Shown piece by piece: positions 1 to 7,262 of a stretch of 10,365 nucleotides of DNA; the stretch's first letter is position 1, and every line of letters begins with the position of its first letter. The notes beneath the pieces were generated by a model that did no database searches, was not told the DNA's origin, and was given only the letters and a program-made list of their open reading frames with translations. The DNA is taken from positions 1 to 10,365 of the forward strand of contig CALDSN010000025.1 in assembly GCA_937924555.1 (NCBI GenBank), read 5' to 3'. Made by a program: the position numbers and the translations under genes. This DNA comes from an uncultured bacterium. GTDB taxonomy: Bacteria; Cloacimonadota; Cloacimonadia; Cloacimonadales; Cloacimonadaceae.

Positions 1-530
1 ATGGAGTAGAATATCTGGAACAACACCACAGGTAAAATCACTATCAAATATTGGGCAAAGCGTATTTGATGAAACCTGATAACAAGTATCCAGGCAATTA
101 TCCCCGTTATGAGCATGGGATAAAAAGCAAAATAGGCAATCAAACCCATATAAGTGAAGATTCCCCTCCCACCGCGAAAATGATTGGTAAGCGGAAGGCA
201 ATGCCCAAACAACATCCCAAGTCCGTAGAGAAGCATGATGTTACGCTGATAAATTAAGCTCAAATCACTAATGCTTCCTGTTTTATCCAATGTCCGAAGT
301 AACATCTCCACAACAAGTAAAAACAGGTATGCTTTTGCTGCATCAAGTGCGCCAACAAGTACTCCCAGAGGTTTACTGATATTGGTATAGATATTCTCTG
401 TATCAGCCATACCCGTACCCACTTTGTAGATATTAAGCGAGCGAACCCCCTTGGTAACCATTCTGGCAGTGGAAAAGCAACCATACATATAGGATAAACC
501 TATGATAACTAGGGCAATTATATAGCTCAC
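1..530 (-). CDS. plsY: PlsY-family acyl-phosphate:glycerol-3-phosphate acyltransferase (divergent), 3' end outside window
   Basis: I found this gene by translating the minus strand from a GTG at 530; it stays open for 176 codons to the window edge, so the C-terminus is missing. The product is hydrophobic with several membrane segments. It shows the PlsY layout: an N-terminal helix, GCFSTARMVTK (like GSIPTAYLVAR), IYKVGTG, LDAAKAY (like LDxxKG), then GHCLPLTNHFRGGRG matching the family's GHxFPxxxxFxGGKG loop. PlsY transfers acyl groups from acyl-phosphate to glycerol-3-phosphate at the inner membrane, the first step of phospholipid synthesis. The canonical SGNxGATN motif reads TGMADTEN here, so catalytic equivalence is uncertain and a paralogue is possible. 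The start overlaps the yggS stop (GTGA) and has a strong GGAGG 6 nt upstream, which decides the GTG start and implies translational coupling. Family membership is fairly sure, exact activity less so. Confidence 0.8.
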   Translation of the reverse strand, partial: MSYIIALVIIGLSYMYGCFSTARMVTKGVRSLNIYKVGTGMADTENIYTNISKPLGVLVGALDAAKAYLFLLVVEMLLRTLDKTGSISDLSLIYQRNIMLLYGLGMLFGHCLPLTNHFRGGRGIFTYMGLIAYFAFYPMLITGIIAWILVIRFHQIRFAQYLIVILPVVLFQIFYS

Positions 531-1231
531 CGCTTACCTCCGCTGTTCCTGTTACCAAATATGGCTGTGCCAATCCTAAGCATGTTTGCTCCTTCATCCA
601 AGGCAATCAGGTAATCGTGACTCATCCCCATGCTAAGATAATCCATCTGCACATTAGGTATATCCATGAGTTTGATTTTCTCAAAAAGCTGTTTCATTTT
701 TGCGAACAAGGGCCTGCTCTCTTCCGGCTCTCCAAGTTTGCCAATGGTCATTAGACCGCGGATAGCCAATGTGCTGTAACGAGAAATCTCCTCTACACAC
801 TGAATGGCATTATCGAAACTCACTCCGCTTTTACTGGCTTCTTCACTGATATTTACTTGAATCAAGATATCCTGATAGCGATTCGTTCTCCCCAAAGCAA
901 GGTGAAGTTTTTGGGCAATATATACAGAATCAACTGACTGCACTAAGCTGGGTTTCAAACTCAATAACTGGTTGATTTTATTACTCTGTAGATGCCCGAT
1001 AAAATGAAATCCTTCGTATGCTTCGCTAAGTAAGGGCAGCTTTCGCATGGCTTCCTGCACTTTGTTTTCGCCAAAATGCTTGATTCCCGCTTTCAGTGCT
1101 GCGTCAATGGCTTCCACAGACTGAGTCTTGGTAACAGCTAATAGGCAGATTTCCTCATCTTGCCTTCCCAGCTTCTCCAAGCGCGCATCTATACTATTCT
1201 GGATTCTTTTAACATTATCTATCATATTCAT
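527..1231 (-). CDS. yggS: YggS/PLPBP family pyridoxal 5'-phosphate homeostasis protein
   Basis: A 234-aa protein, the normal length for the family. It has the hallmark blocks of this single-domain alanine-racemase-like TIM barrel. LLAVTKTQ carries the PLP-binding lysine (about residue 35), followed by HFGENKVQEA, FHFIGHLQSNK, LIQVNISEEASKSG and RGLMTIG. Near the C-terminus, LSMGMSHDY and GANMLRIGTAIFG bind the cofactor phosphate. The cytoplasmic protein has no known enzyme activity; it buffers free PLP and affects amino-acid and vitamin B6 balance. The ATG at 1231 overlaps the TGA of the upstream protease gene (ATGA), and its stop overlaps the next GTG (GTGA), so it is the middle gene of a coupled operon. 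An in-frame ATG at 1225 is an alternative start; neither has a strong Shine-Dalgarno (AGGAG is about 14 nt from the first). Identification is very secure. Confidence 0.96.
   Translation of the reverse strand: MNMIDNVKRIQNSIDARLEKLGRQDEEICLLAVTKTQSVEAIDAALKAGIKHFGENKVQEAMRKLPLLSEAYEGFHFIGHLQSNKINQLLSLKPSLVQSVDSVYIAQKLHLALGRTNRYQDILIQVNISEEASKSGVSFDNAIQCVEEISRYSTLAIRGLMTIGKLGEPEESRPLFAKMKQLFEKIKLMDIPNVQMDYLSMGMSHDYLIALDEGANMLRIGTAIFGNRNSGGKR
531..542 (-). promoter_or_regulatory. Ribosome binding site of the plsY-like gene
   Basis: On the minus strand GGAGGT lies 5-6 nt before the GTG at 530. It sits inside the last codons of yggS. It supports the GTG start, which would otherwise be easy to miss because no good ATG is nearby. 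Confidence 0.7.
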
Positions 1232-4200
1232 TTCAGTAGTAACATTCTCCTATCCAACTTCTGTTTATCGTAGCTTAGCCGATATAAATACACTCCACTT
1301 GAAACAGGTTTCCCTCCACTATCCTTACCATCCCAAACAACACTATAACCTCCCATCTGTTGCACAGCATCTACCAAAGAGCAAACTTTCTGCCCTTTAA
1401 GGTTAAAGATATCCAACCTCACTTTAGTAGCTTTGGCAAGCGTATATCGTATGGTTGTACTTGGATTGAAGGGGTTGGGATAATTCTGCATTAAGAAAGT
1501 TGAAGGAGTACCAAGTTCCTCTTCCTGCAAGCCGACACATCCCGTTGAGGCAAAAGACCCTTGGCGCATATCACCGCCTCTATAACTAACCCATGGTTCT
1601 AAACCACTTACAGGTAATCGTAAATTATACATGATCACCCCATTCGCATACCCTGCAACAAATTTCACCAGACCATTATTATCGAAATCTACTAAGGTAC
1701 CGGGGGTGCTTCCGCTCATTTCACCTATGTAAGGGAAACCGGGGAAAACAGACCCATCAAAGTGATATATTAATAGCGAGTTGTTTTCATCTTGTAACAC
1801 AATCTCCAGCCGAGGATCACTATCCAGATTTGCCAACAAAGGAGGACAAGTGAAACTAAAACCTGTCTCCAATGGAAAACCCGGTAGATCACTCCCTTGA
1901 TCCGTGAAAGCATAAATGATACCATTACGGCTTACACCAACCACATCAATGCCATTATAATCGTGGCTGATATTACCTATGGCAAAACCACCTGCAATAG
2001 CACTATCAATGTTCCTGCTGGATATCACCTGACCTTGGGGGCTGATGATGAATATCTGCGATTGGGTGGCACACACAATCTTATTGGTGTCGGTAATTGT
2101 GGGCGAACCATTGATTGTTGAACCAAGTTGAACCGGAAATCCTGGGAGAATCTCCCCCAGACCGTTTATCACATAAAGGTTCCCGGAAGTTGTTCCGGCA
2201 ACAATCTCCGCCATTCCATCGGCGTCTATATCCGTTGCTGCCAGTTCACACTGAAATGACGAACCTAAGTTAACTGGGAAGCCAAAAGGTTGAAATCCTC
2301 CGGGAGAAAAGGCATATATTCTGCCATCCAATCCCCCTGCTATTGTTTCACAATAACCATCTCCATCAATATCTGCCAGCATTGGGGTATGTAAAAACGA
2401 GGTGGGTTCATGCACATTGAAGATGCTCGTCCCATCCTGTGAGAAGCTGTAAACATCACCTGTTCTACTGCAAAAAGCCAGATCAGCTCCAGCCTCCAAG
2501 TCTATCGGTCCCATAGCAAAGCTACGCATCAAATTCACTTGATTAGCAGGGCTAAAACTGCTGCTCAGTTCTCCGTTATTCCCTACCATAGATACCAGTC
2601 CATTGGCATCCGCAAACATTATCTCCTTTCCGGGAGACCCGGCAAACTCACCAATAATGGGGGCGGATCTGCCTTGTATATGGCTCTCCCATGGGAAGCG
2701 AGTATCCAACAGAGTTATAGTAAGAGGAACTGAATAAGCCCTGATCCCGGTGCTAAGTAGAGTAGTGGGGTGTTGTGATTCTATTTCAATCTTCAGGTTA
2801 TAATTTCCATAGCCAATATCTTGCGGAAGTTGAAGTTGCATAAAGCTTCCAAGTGGACTCATCCCTCCGGGTATAATACTGCTTACCGCCATGCAAGAGC
2901 CAACCACAGTAACTCCCGCGGGAGCAGACACCACCCGCACCACAACATTGGATGCGGTCGCCCAAGCATCGTCATTGTAAATCACAGGCTTGAACCTGAT
3001 AATCTCTCCGGGATTAAGAGTGCCATCGTTATCCCCATCCTCATCGCTGAAGCTATAACTGTCCAAACTTAGCAAGGGCAACAGAGGATCAACGTCTTTT
3101 ACTGCGACAGACGGATCGCCAAAGAGGATAACCTCATAATAACACCAGCGCATCACATCGTTGCTGAGAGCAGCGTTCAGGTTTTGCAGCCGAGAATAGG
3201 TTAAAGCACGCCCAAGCTCCGGCATATTCTGTTGAAACAGCCCTCTGAAAAACTGACGGTCATAAAACTGAGATGCTCCATCAATACTGCCGGGCATATA
3301 CCACCCATAGCGTGTATTGCCGATGAAGGCAAATAATGCACCATTAGCTGTCACAAGATGCTCTCCAATAGCCTCTCCCGCTGCGGAAGTACGTTGGTCG
3401 AAGGCAGCAGGATAACATCCTTGAGAATAAAGAAAACCATACTCTGTATTACTCATGTTATCCACACTGAAGTTGGACTGACCAATCAAGCTTGTTTCGT
3501 TGGCATGCCCCATGTGATTCATTATTCCCGCACCGCTATTAATAGCGTTTAACACTGCCATGGCATTATAAGTTCCGTCTCTCTGGTACAATGTTTTTAG
3601 GTGGTATTCATCGGGAAGATATTGCGCCACATCGTCCTTATAATCTCCACCCCAGGTAACCGGGTTCATATTCAGATTCTCACCCATGAATAAAGCCATA
3701 TTATTGCTGAAGCTATTCGTATCGGCATAGTACATTGTCTTGTGGAAGATATTCTGAAACTCTATGATAGTCTCGGCAGGAAACCTCCCGATATGCACTT
3801 CGGGAACCATATCCACATTATCCGCCTGCTCACCATAGATATCGTTCTGGTTTGCATTCCATGTGCCATCCAGATTGCTATAGTACATATCCACCGGCAT
3901 GCGGTTATCCACCGTGTCACCCACCTGACCATAGGCTCCCCGCTCCGGCACAATCTCATCATCTCCACCAAGGATTACATATTGGAGTGGCTCAGAACTG
4001 CTTGCCCATGTTTGGTAAGCATCTATTATGAAGTTACGCAGCTTGGCGGCATTATCCTCTCCGGGGTAAGCAGCAAGGATGTCCTCCATGGTATAGATGG
4101 CATTCGATATCCCCTTAGAGCTCTTCCATGCGGCAAAATCTGCAAACCATGGGACCCTTTGGGCATCAGTGATAATAATCATTTTCTTGGGACTGCTTAA

Positions 4201-4854
4201 GTCTATCAAACGGCTATGCTCGCTTACTGACCTATATGCTGAAGCGGTATTGTAACTTGATACTTGCTCAGGGTTTTTAACCCAGTTACTAAGTGTATTC
4301 TGCGTTTCCCCATCCCTGCACACAAAGTTTGCCTGATACTGCGCTTCGGTGCGATCGAACATACTTTGGAATTCTATAACCGCTGCTTGGGAGGCGTAAA
4401 CCTTTTTACTGATTGGGTTATACTTATAGGGGTAGATATTGAAGAGTGCTATCTGAAATCCACGATAATATTGTGTTCCCAAAAACTCATAATCCTTTTC
4501 GGGATATAGCCTATTCTCCAAAAGCGGAGCTTTGAAGCTCTCAGCAGTCTCTGCTCCGGAAATCTTCTCTTGGGGCAAGGCAACACTTATCTCCGCTCGA
4601 TCAGCTTGTAATACACTATTCCCAAGCCGTACTTCACCACTTTGATACTTCTCTCCAAATGGGATCAACACAGCCACAGGAAGATATGGCAGCATGGGCA
4701 TGCCCGGCTCTAAGATCACCGCTGCCCCATTTCCTCGCACATTTCTGTCCCATGCTTGAGGGTTTATCTCCACTCTGACGCTAAGGGCAGCTATTTGTAT
4801 CCACACTATCAGCAAAATGCCGATAAAGGTTATTCTCTTCATATTGTTATCCAT
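1228..4854 (-). CDS. Secreted gingipain-like (peptidase C25) cysteine protease with beta-propeller and C-terminal sorting domain
   Basis: 1208 aa. In order: a signal peptide (hydrophobic stretch at residues 9-24, after MKR); a propeptide-like region to about 215; and a C25 caspase-like catalytic domain, about 220-580. The likely catalytic His is H450 in NHMGHANETS and the likely Cys is C480 in SQGCYPAAFD; both contexts and the 30-residue spacing resemble gingipain R. An acidic Ca-binding-like loop DEDGDNDG is at 604-611, in a beta-sandwich region. Repeated blades at about 725-1080 (DIDGDGYCE, DIDADGMAE, NLDSDPRLE, DFDNNG plus PGFP motifs) indicate an FG-GAP/VCBS-type propeller. A FlgD-like/type A sorting domain occupies 1122-1208 (NYPNPFNPSTTIRY, SSGVYLYRL). 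It is probably exported and cell-surface attached or released; the substrate is unknown. M1 (4854) lacks a Shine-Dalgarno and M5 (4842, MKRITF) is an equally plausible start. It heads the ATGA-coupled set with yggS and plsY. Confidence 0.92.
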   Translation of the reverse strand: MDNNMKRITFIGILLIVWIQIAALSVRVEINPQAWDRNVRGNGAAVILEPGMPMLPYLPVAVLIPFGEKYQSGEVRLGNSVLQADRAEISVALPQEKISGAETAESFKAPLLENRLYPEKDYEFLGTQYYRGFQIALFNIYPYKYNPISKKVYASQAAVIEFQSMFDRTEAQYQANFVCRDGETQNTLSNWVKNPEQVSSYNTASAYRSVSEHSRLIDLSSPKKMIIITDAQRVPWFADFAAWKSSKGISNAIYTMEDILAAYPGEDNAAKLRNFIIDAYQTWASSSEPLQYVILGGDDEIVPERGAYGQVGDTVDNRMPVDMYYSNLDGTWNANQNDIYGEQADNVDMVPEVHIGRFPAETIIEFQNIFHKTMYYADTNSFSNNMALFMGENLNMNPVTWGGDYKDDVAQYLPDEYHLKTLYQRDGTYNAMAVLNAINSGAGIMNHMGHANETSLIGQSNFSVDNMSNTEYGFLYSQGCYPAAFDQRTSAAGEAIGEHLVTANGALFAFIGNTRYGWYMPGSIDGASQFYDRQFFRGLFQQNMPELGRALTYSRLQNLNAALSNDVMRWCYYEVILFGDPSVAVKDVDPLLPLLSLDSYSFSDEDGDNDGTLNPGEIIRFKPVIYNDDAWATASNVVVRVVSAPAGVTVVGSCMAVSSIIPGGMSPLGSFMQLQLPQDIGYGNYNLKIEIESQHPTTLLSTGIRAYSVPLTITLLDTRFPWESHIQGRSAPIIGEFAGSPGKEIMFADANGLVSMVGNNGELSSSFSPANQVNLMRSFAMGPIDLEAGADLAFCSRTGDVYSFSQDGTSIFNVHEPTSFLHTPMLADIDGDGYCETIAGGLDGRIYAFSPGGFQPFGFPVNLGSSFQCELAATDIDADGMAEIVAGTTSGNLYVINGLGEILPGFPVQLGSTINGSPTITDTNKIVCATQSQIFIISPQGQVISSRNIDSAIAGGFAIGNISHDYNGIDVVGVSRNGIIYAFTDQGSDLPGFPLETGFSFTCPPLLANLDSDPRLEIVLQDENNSLLIYHFDGSVFPGFPYIGEMSGSTPGTLVDFDNNGLVKFVAGYANGVIMYNLRLPVSGLEPWVSYRGGDMRQGSFASTGCVGLQEEELGTPSTFLMQNYPNPFNPSTTIRYTLAKATKVRLDIFNLKGQKVCSLVDAVQQMGGYSVVWDGKDSGGKPVSSGVYLYRLSYDKQKLDRRMLLLK

Positions 4855-4855
4855 C

Positions 4856-4904
4856 TATGGTAGCATTACTTGCCTACTATGACAAGTTTGAACCCGCTAC
4901 CATA
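4856..4904 (-). promoter_or_regulatory. Inverted repeat in the leader of the protease gene
   Basis: Perfect 9-bp arms: TATGGTAGC at 4856-4864 and GCTACCATA at 4896-4904, separated by 31 nt. In the mRNA (minus strand) the 3' arm ends 1 nt before the first possible start codon. A nested short stem (ACTTGT pairing with GCAAGT, about 4868-4889) lies in the loop. This may be an RNA structure controlling translation or a DNA operator; no terminator-like U-run follows it. The function is inferred. Confidence 0.45.
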
Positions 4905-4977
4905 TTCAACACTAATCCGTCAAGACTTTTCCAGCATTTCCCCCATTATTCTATAGTTATCTGCTTACGATTTCTCT

Positions 4978-5457
4978 TTAGGGCTTCTCCTCCGCTCTGT
5001 CAAATACACTCTGATAAGCCTCGTCATAATAAACAGCCACCTTCAGGTTCCCTTCATCATCACAACCCAAAGAAAGTGACTTGGTTCCCCCCAAATTCCA
5101 GAAGATCATCTGATTCTCTTCATCTATGGAGAAATTCTCCCCATGCAGGTCGATAAACTCATCCAAGATTTCTTCATTATCCTCTTCACTCAAGTTGTCA
5201 CAGAAGTTTATACACCACCCAACCAGCTTTGAGGTGCTGGGATTTACATACATATCCACCTGATAGTAGGTATCGGGATCTTCCAAACCCATCGACTTTG
5301 TCACAGGCCAGTTCTTAAACAGAATAAATCCCACATTACTCAGATTAGACCTTGCAGTGGAGTAATTCTCTCCATAATACAGCCCAAGAAACCCTACCTG
5401 GGCAAACAACCCGGCAAGAAAACACACAAACAAAACCAACATCAACAGCTTTTTCAT
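4978..5457 (-). CDS. Small secreted protein of unknown function
   Basis: 159 aa from the preferred ATG at 5457. An ATG 12 nt upstream (5469) is open, but GGGAG sits 5 nt before the 5457 ATG, which gives a classical start MKKLLMLVLFVCFLAGLFAQ, a signal peptide with likely cleavage near AQ. The mature part is acidic and rich in aromatic residues. It begins GFLGLYYGENYSTARSNL, which resembles the small alpha/beta (SmpA/BLIP-like) periplasmic proteins that start 'G..lGms..ea...L', but I do not recognise a family. Three cysteines in the mature part (WCINFC, LGCDDE) could form a disulfide. The gene ends 123 bp before the protease gene on the same strand, so co-expression and a role as a partner or inhibitor of the protease are possible but unproven. 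Confidence 0.75.
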   Translation of the reverse strand: MKKLLMLVLFVCFLAGLFAQVGFLGLYYGENYSTARSNLSNVGFILFKNWPVTKSMGLEDPDTYYQVDMYVNPSTSKLVGWCINFCDNLSEEDNEEILDEFIDLHGENFSIDEENQMIFWNLGGTKSLSLGCDDEGNLKVAVYYDEAYQSVFDRAEEKP

Positions 5458-5490
5458 TTTAGCTCCCATCTATGTTTTATCGTTGCGGGC

Positions 5491-5519
5491 AAAATTGCAG
5501 ATTGCTTAGATATTGTCAA
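5491..5519 (-). promoter_or_regulatory. Candidate promoter for the small secreted protein gene
   Basis: On the minus strand a perfect TTGACA (5519-5514) is followed after 17 nt by AATTTT (5496-5491), with an extended TGc just before the -10. The -10 is a poor match (3 of 6), so this is only a candidate. It lies about 35-60 nt upstream of the start at 5457. Confidence 0.3.
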
Positions 5520-5523
5520 CTGC

Positions 5524-5540
5524 TTTGCAGGGCATGCAAA
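5524..5540. repeat. Short inverted repeat in the divergent intergenic region
   Basis: TTTGCA and TGCAAA, 6-bp perfect arms with a 5-bp spacer, lie between the divergently transcribed secreted-protein and kinase genes. The position suits an operator for a dimeric regulator, but short palindromes arise by chance and no regulator is encoded nearby. Confidence 0.25.
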
Positions 5541-5647
5541 CAGGCACATTAACTGCACAATGCTTCCCTGTAACCCCCAAAAGAATGTCTTGACGCAGAA
5601 TACCCCACCCAATTTCTGGGGGAAAGAATAGCATGAGAGGACTAAGC

Positions 5648-7054
5648 ATGGAAAACATCCGCATCGGCATCGTAGGAAACATCGGCGTGGGCAAATCCAC
5701 CTTTATCGAAGCAGCCAGTTCCGCACCCCTGAATAAAGTTTTAACCTCTGTTTACCCCAAACCCAACGGCACAGAAGGTGTCTTTGCCTTTCCGGAAAAA
5801 TTTAACCCACTCGTCCTTGATGCGTTTTATCAGGATCCCGTTGCCAATGCCTTCATGGCACAGATAGAGTTCTTCAACGGCAGACTTGATCGCCAAAAGC
5901 TGATTCAAACCTGCAGAGGCATTGTGCTGGAGGACAGGACTTTGGCAGAGGATTATCACATCTTCGGCAAAGCTCAACGCATCCTGAAGAACATGACTGA
6001 GCCCGAATTTATCGCCTATCAGCGCACCTACAGGCTGATGACCGAACAAATAAAAGAGCCCGACCTCGTGGTATATTTCAAGGCAGATGTCCCCACCTTG
6101 CTGGAGAGGATAAAAGAGCGTGGACGCGAAAGCGAACTTGCCATCCCACCCGCTTATCTGGAGCTGCTGAATAACCTGTATGAAGATTTTGTCGCGCATC
6201 ATGTGGGCTGTCCTGTGCTGGTGATCGATGCGGACAAAGCCGTCGATAAGGCGGAATGGCAACGCCGCACCATCAACCTCGTGGCAGAACAGGTGAAAGC
6301 CCTGGGATTGCGTGTCTCCAGCCCCGGAATCAGCGAATGGGTAACCTTGCCGCAAACCGAAGCCACGCTGAAAGCCATCGATGTGGAACGCAATCTGGAG
6401 CAATACTTAGCCGAAACCCCAAAGCTGATTACCATTGCCGGCAATGTAGGCTTGGGTAAATCCACCCTTACCGCCATTATGGGACGCAGCCTGAAGATAA
6501 ACACCTTATACGAAAAGCCGGAAGAGAATCCTCTTTTAGAGAAGTTCTTGGGCGATAAAAAAACCTATTGCTACGACCTCCAACTCCACTTTCTGGAAAT
6601 GAGAGCCAAACAACGCCGCCTGGGTAAAAGCGGAGACGGAAGCTATGTGAAAGACCGTTCTCTACCGGAAGACCTGCTGGTTTTCTGCAATCAGTTCCAT
6701 GCCGATGGACTGTTAACCGATGATGAACTGGATAACCTCATCACCCAATTCCAGACCGTGAACCGCCAGCTCCCCTCCTCCGACCTGATAATCCTGCTGC
6801 AGGGCAGCCCCTCTTTGGCATGGGAACGCATTCAACAGCGCGGCAGAGAAATGGAGATAGAAGGAGGCTGGAAAGAGACCGAAATCAACAACCTGAACCA
6901 TTGGTATAAATCATACGGCTCAAATGTGGTGAAGCTCGGTTTTCATAATGGCCCTGTCCTCGAGATAGACGTAGAAAAGCTGGATTTAACCAACCGCATC
7001 CACGTTGGCTATATCTTCGAGCGTGTGCTGGAAGTGCTAAAGAGCCAAGGTTGA
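5648..7054 (+). CDS. Tandem (two-domain) deoxynucleoside kinase
   Basis: 468 aa from the ATG at 5648 (AGAGG 7 nt upstream; start MENIRIGIVG). An ATG at 5633 would add five residues and is less likely. Using the longer numbering, domain 1 has the P-loop GNIGVGKST (15-23), VLEDRTLAEDYHIF with the Asp-Arg motif (about 98-111) and a lid ERIKERGRESE (158-168). Domain 2 has P-loop GNVGLGKST (270-278), EKPEENPLLEKF (294-305), VKDRSLPEDLLVF (339-351) and lid RIQQRGREME (399-408). These are the hallmarks of the dNK family (dCK/dGK/dAK), whose members are normally about 200-240 aa, so this is two complete units in one chain. It phosphorylates deoxynucleosides for dNTP salvage in the cytoplasm. Both active sites look intact, so different base specificities for the halves are plausible. 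The gene stands alone and is divergent from the protease group. Confidence 0.93.
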   Translation: MENIRIGIVGNIGVGKSTFIEAASSAPLNKVLTSVYPKPNGTEGVFAFPEKFNPLVLDAFYQDPVANAFMAQIEFFNGRLDRQKLIQTCRGIVLEDRTLAEDYHIFGKAQRILKNMTEPEFIAYQRTYRLMTEQIKEPDLVVYFKADVPTLLERIKERGRESELAIPPAYLELLNNLYEDFVAHHVGCPVLVIDADKAVDKAEWQRRTINLVAEQVKALGLRVSSPGISEWVTLPQTEATLKAIDVERNLEQYLAETPKLITIAGNVGLGKSTLTAIMGRSLKINTLYEKPEENPLLEKFLGDKKTYCYDLQLHFLEMRAKQRRLGKSGDGSYVKDRSLPEDLLVFCNQFHADGLLTDDELDNLITQFQTVNRQLPSSDLIILLQGSPSLAWERIQQRGREMEIEGGWKETEINNLNHWYKSYGSNVVKLGFHNGPVLEIDVEKLDLTNRIHVGYIFERVLEVLKSQG

Positions 7055-7106
7055 CCACAAGACCTATATTTCCGTAATTATCTCTCACACCAGTGTAGAC
7101 AACCCC

Positions 7107-7161
7107 CCATGCCAGTGCCGATAACCCGTCATGCCAGCGCAGGCTGGCATCCAGTTCTTTT
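7107..7161 (+). repeat. REP-like palindrome (copy A, with a partial copy in front); possible terminator
   Basis: ATGCCAGC (7131-7138) and GCTGGCAT (7143-7150) form a perfect 8-bp stem with the 4-nt loop GCAG. The tail ATCCAGTTCTTTT is shared in outline with the copies near 8700. A partial copy, CATGCCAGTGCC, starts at 7108. The hairpin with its T-containing tail lies 77 nt after the kinase stop and could end that transcript. It is better seen as an intergenic repeat, because related copies occur at 8655-8751. Confidence 0.7.
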
Positions 7162-7196
7162 CCCCACAATTCTGTATTGCCTCTTAGGTTTCTTCC

Positions 7197-7225
7197 TTGA
7201 CAAACTGAATACGATGTTGTTTAAT
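7197..7225 (+). promoter_or_regulatory. Sigma70-type promoter of the TonB-domain gene
   Basis: A perfect TTGACA (7197-7202), a 17-bp spacer, and TTTAAT (7220-7225, 5 of 6 to TATAAT). Transcription would start near 7232, leaving a leader of about 30 nt with AGGAG before the ATG at 7263. Confidence 0.65.
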
Positions 7226-7262
7226 GTACTTCGACAAAACATAACTCAGGAGTATAGAAGAT

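Noticed and set aside
260..484. Minus-strand 74-aa ORF from 484.
   Set aside because: It is out of frame with the PlsY-like coding sequence that covers the same bases and carries recognisable motifs.
1897..4509. Several plus-strand ORFs of 64-152 aa inside the protease gene, including 3742-4200.
   Set aside because: They are antisense to a long, domain-rich coding frame, have no ribosome binding sites and translate to low-complexity, unprotein-like sequence.
5590..5632. TTGACG at 5590 as -35 of a kinase promoter.
   Set aside because: No acceptable -10 lies 16-18 bp downstream (the bases there read ATTTCT or TTTCTG).
5741..6901. Minus-strand ORFs up to 220 aa under the double kinase.
   Set aside because: They are shadows of the GC-richer kinase frame, which holds both P-loops and lids.
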